NCBI GenBank assembly: GCA_043806395.1
Contig: JAZDHC010000128.1
Location: 1 to 5,902 of the forward strand
Direction: 5' to 3'
DNA from: CG2-30-40-21 sp043806395
Lineage (GTDB): Bacteria; UBA9089; CG2-30-40-21
Length of the DNA stretch: 5,902 bases
Both the position numbers and the translations under genes were made by a program. How positions within the stretch are numbered: position 1 is the first letter of the stretch; each line of letters starts with the position of its first letter. This document shows positions 5,088 to 5,902 of this stretch, piece after piece. The notes beneath the pieces were generated by a model. That model saw only the letters and a list, made by a program, of their open reading frames with translations. It was not told the origin of the DNA and ran no database searches.

Positions 5088-5172
5088 GAGAGGGAAAGAG
5101 ATGGCAAAACTATCCCATCTCTATCTGACACTTGAGAGTTGTTGAAATACTACGCAGTTCGAATGTTTTTCC

Positions 5173-5201
5173 TTGACTTTCTTCCTGTTTTTTGTTATCC
5201 T
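5173..5201 (+). promoter_or_regulatory. Orphan sigma-70-type promoter
   Basis: TTGACT at 5173-5178, 17 nt, then TATCCT at 5196-5201. The layout and the preceding T-rich tract resemble the dehydrogenase promoter at 2137-2165. No plus-strand gene follows within the window, so it may be a relic, may serve a non-coding transcript over the hairpins at 5211-5415, or may be chance. Confidence 0.4.
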
Positions 5202-5210
5202 TATTTATGT

Positions 5211-5415
5211 TAGGACTTACGCAAAATGAAAAAATGGTGTTTTGCGAGTCCTACGATAATAATGTCGAGGAGGGCTTCAGCCCTCCAATGGATGGAAGGC
5301 TGAAGCCTTCCGCTACTCGTGGACGGAAAATGAGAGAGTACCTACACATATAGTGTTATTGAAAGGTGATGGCTACCAAATATGACGATCAAAATGGTGT
5401 TTTGCGTAAGTCCTA
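5211..5415. repeat. 205-bp element with perfect 16-bp terminal inverted repeats
   Basis: TAGGACTTACGCAAAA at 5211-5226 is an exact inverted match of 5400-5415. If TA is the duplicated target, as in IS630/Tc1-mariner elements, the element itself runs from GGACTTACG to CGTAAGTCC, flanked by TA on both sides. A subterminal 16-bp direct repeat, AAAATGGTGTTTTGCG, occurs at 5231-5246 and 5391-5406, so the left end also forms a small palindrome of its own (5211-5253). Two strong hairpins lie inside, described separately. There is no reading frame for a transposase, so it is a non-autonomous, MITE-like element. Confidence 0.75.
5269..5311. repeat. Twin hairpins with mutually complementary loops
   Basis: GGAGGGC-TTCA-GCCCTCC (5269-5286) and GGAAGGC-TGAA-GCCTTCC (5294-5311) are two 7-bp stems with tetraloops, 7 nt apart. 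The loops TTCA and TGAA are complementary, and the two units are nearly inverted copies of each other (two differences). They could therefore also pair as one long stem. They lie inside the element 5211-5415. Confidence 0.7.
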
Positions 5416-5425
5416 TTAGAAAAGG

Positions 5426-5576
5426 AGGGACGGTTCACCTTTGTTTGAAAGCTTGCGGTTAGTTGAGAGTGCAATATTCCCCCTTAGAAAAGGGGGTTAG
5501 GGGGTTGTATTCTGTAGATGATGTCCCCTTGCCCGAAAGGAATCATATGAAAAACGATGAAAAGTGAACCGTCCCT
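5426..5576. repeat. 151-bp element with 13-bp terminal inverted repeats
   Basis: AGGGACGGTTCAC (5426-5438) and GTGAACCGTCCCT (5564-5576) are exact inverted repeats. Inside is a separate hairpin, CCCCCTT-AGAA-AAGGGGG (5479-5496), followed by another G-run (TTAGGGGG). There is no coding capacity. It starts 11 bp after the previous element ends. Confidence 0.68.
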
Positions 5577-5596
5577 ACAAATAGCATTTTGTCAAT

Positions 5597-5633
5597 AAAA
5601 AAACGGGTGCTGTCCCCGGTTTTCCCGGTTTTT
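5597..5633 (-). terminator. Rho-independent terminator candidate for the antitoxin gene
   Basis: Read on the minus strand, 24 nt after the stop codon, CGGG pairs with CCCG around the 7-nt loop GACAGCA. AAAA/TTTT extends the stem across one bulged C, and a run of seven T follows. A second CCGGG just upstream offers a competing pairing. The same sequence may instead be another interspersed GGGACAGCACCC-type repeat, so the terminator role is moderate inference. Confidence 0.45.
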
Positions 5634-5657
5634 CTTATTTCATGGCAGATTGTCTTG

Positions 5658-5902
5658 TTAGGCTATTTCCCGATTAGTCAATATTTTCCCCTCATTGTAT
5701 TTATGAATCAACATTGAAATAAGAAATTGATATGGTATTCCCTCTTCAACTGCTTTAGCCTGAATTTTCTTTAAATCTCGTTCAGTCATTCGGATATTGA
5801 TTCTCTTTTGCTTGTTCAGACTATAGTGGGCATATTCCTCATATTGCTTTTTTTCGTTCTTGGTGAGATCAGAAATCCACTCTTCATTTTCAAGTGATTT
5901 TG
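5658..5902 (-). CDS. CopG/ribbon-helix-helix type II antitoxin, partial (N-terminus beyond window)
   Basis: The minus strand is open from the window edge to TAA at 5658-5660, giving the last 80 residues. They start KSLENEEWISDLTKNEKKQ. A ribbon-helix-helix DNA-binding fold follows: strand KRINIRMT (about 32-39 of the visible part), helix ERDLKKIQAKAVEEG, then PYQFLISMLIHKYNEGK. This pattern, with an acidic EEW...YA region before KRINIR and GIPYQ before the last helix, is typical of CopG-type antitoxins of toxin-antitoxin pairs. Such proteins bind their toxin through one region and repress their own operon through the other. The partner, commonly a BrnT- or RelE-like toxin encoded just upstream, would lie past 5902 and is not visible. 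The N-terminus is missing only because the window ends. It is the only minus-strand gene here. Confidence 0.82.
   Translation of the reverse strand, partial: KSLENEEWISDLTKNEKKQYEEYAHYSLNKQKRINIRMTERDLKKIQAKAVEEGIPYQFLISMLIHKYNEGKILTNREIA

Larger units (their letters stand above)
4921..5657. other. Gene-free mosaic of small inverted-repeat elements
   Basis: This 737-bp stretch has no supported gene. It contains a GTCATCCC repeat (4989-5087), an isolated hairpin pairing 5097-5104 with 5115-5122 (no T-run, so only a weak terminator candidate for recF), a promoter-like sequence (5173-5201), two further inverted-repeat elements (5211-5415 and 5426-5576) and a terminator-like hairpin for the minus-strand gene (5597-5633). 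Nothing is seen in 4921-4988 or 5123-5172. Confidence 0.7.

Noticed and set aside
5097..5122. Rho-independent terminator for recF
   Set aside because: The 8-bp stem is AT-containing, has a 10-nt loop and no T-run follows; it is also 177 bp after the stop codon.
4989..5580. CRISPR array or tandem spacer structure
   Set aside because: The repeats belong to different families, are palindromic over long spans and do not recur at regular spacing with unique spacers.

Overview
The window is a moderately AT-rich piece of a bacterial chromosome. It carries six complete protein genes or parts of housekeeping operons, one tRNA and one gene cut by the right edge. The proteins (RsfS, CutA, RecF, a nucleotide-sugar dehydrogenase) are broadly bacterial and do not fix the phylum. 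The intergenic DNA is packed with short palindromic repeats of kinds common in uncultured environmental and candidate-phylum bacteria. My guess is such an organism, but that is inference.

Left part (1-1725): a strongly self-complementary segment (1-118) precedes rsfS (ribosome silencing factor). Then come tRNA-Ala(GGC), cutA (divalent-cation tolerance protein) and an unrecognised membrane-anchored coiled-coil protein, all on the plus strand. Two inverted copies of a roughly 110-bp repeat (583-696 and 1115-1224) bracket the tRNA-cutA pair. Each copy begins inside the 3' end of the gene before it, so the last four or five codons and the stop codons of rsfS and cutA lie in repeat DNA.

Middle (1726-4920): a 487-bp gene-free stretch holds two more palindromic elements and then a promoter region. 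The latter has a consensus-like CRP-family palindrome (TGTGA-N6-TCACA) and a strong ribosome-binding site for a 546-residue nucleotide-sugar dehydrogenase of the UDP-glucose/UDP-ManNAc/GDP-mannose dehydrogenase family. recF follows with a 10-bp overlap, so a sugar-nucleotide enzyme and a recombination-repair ATPase seem to share a transcript. This is not the familiar dnaA-dnaN-recF-gyrB setting.

Right part (4921-5902): about 740 bp without a gene is a mosaic of at least three inverted-repeat elements, an orphan promoter-like sequence and a terminator-like hairpin. A partial minus-strand gene for a CopG/ribbon-helix-helix antitoxin runs off the right edge; its toxin partner would lie outside.

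There is no transposase, CRISPR array or obvious new multi-gene system. The most notable signals are the gene-terminating inverted repeat pair, the atypical dehydrogenase with its CRP-like site and recF coupling, and the dense layering of small non-autonomous elements.
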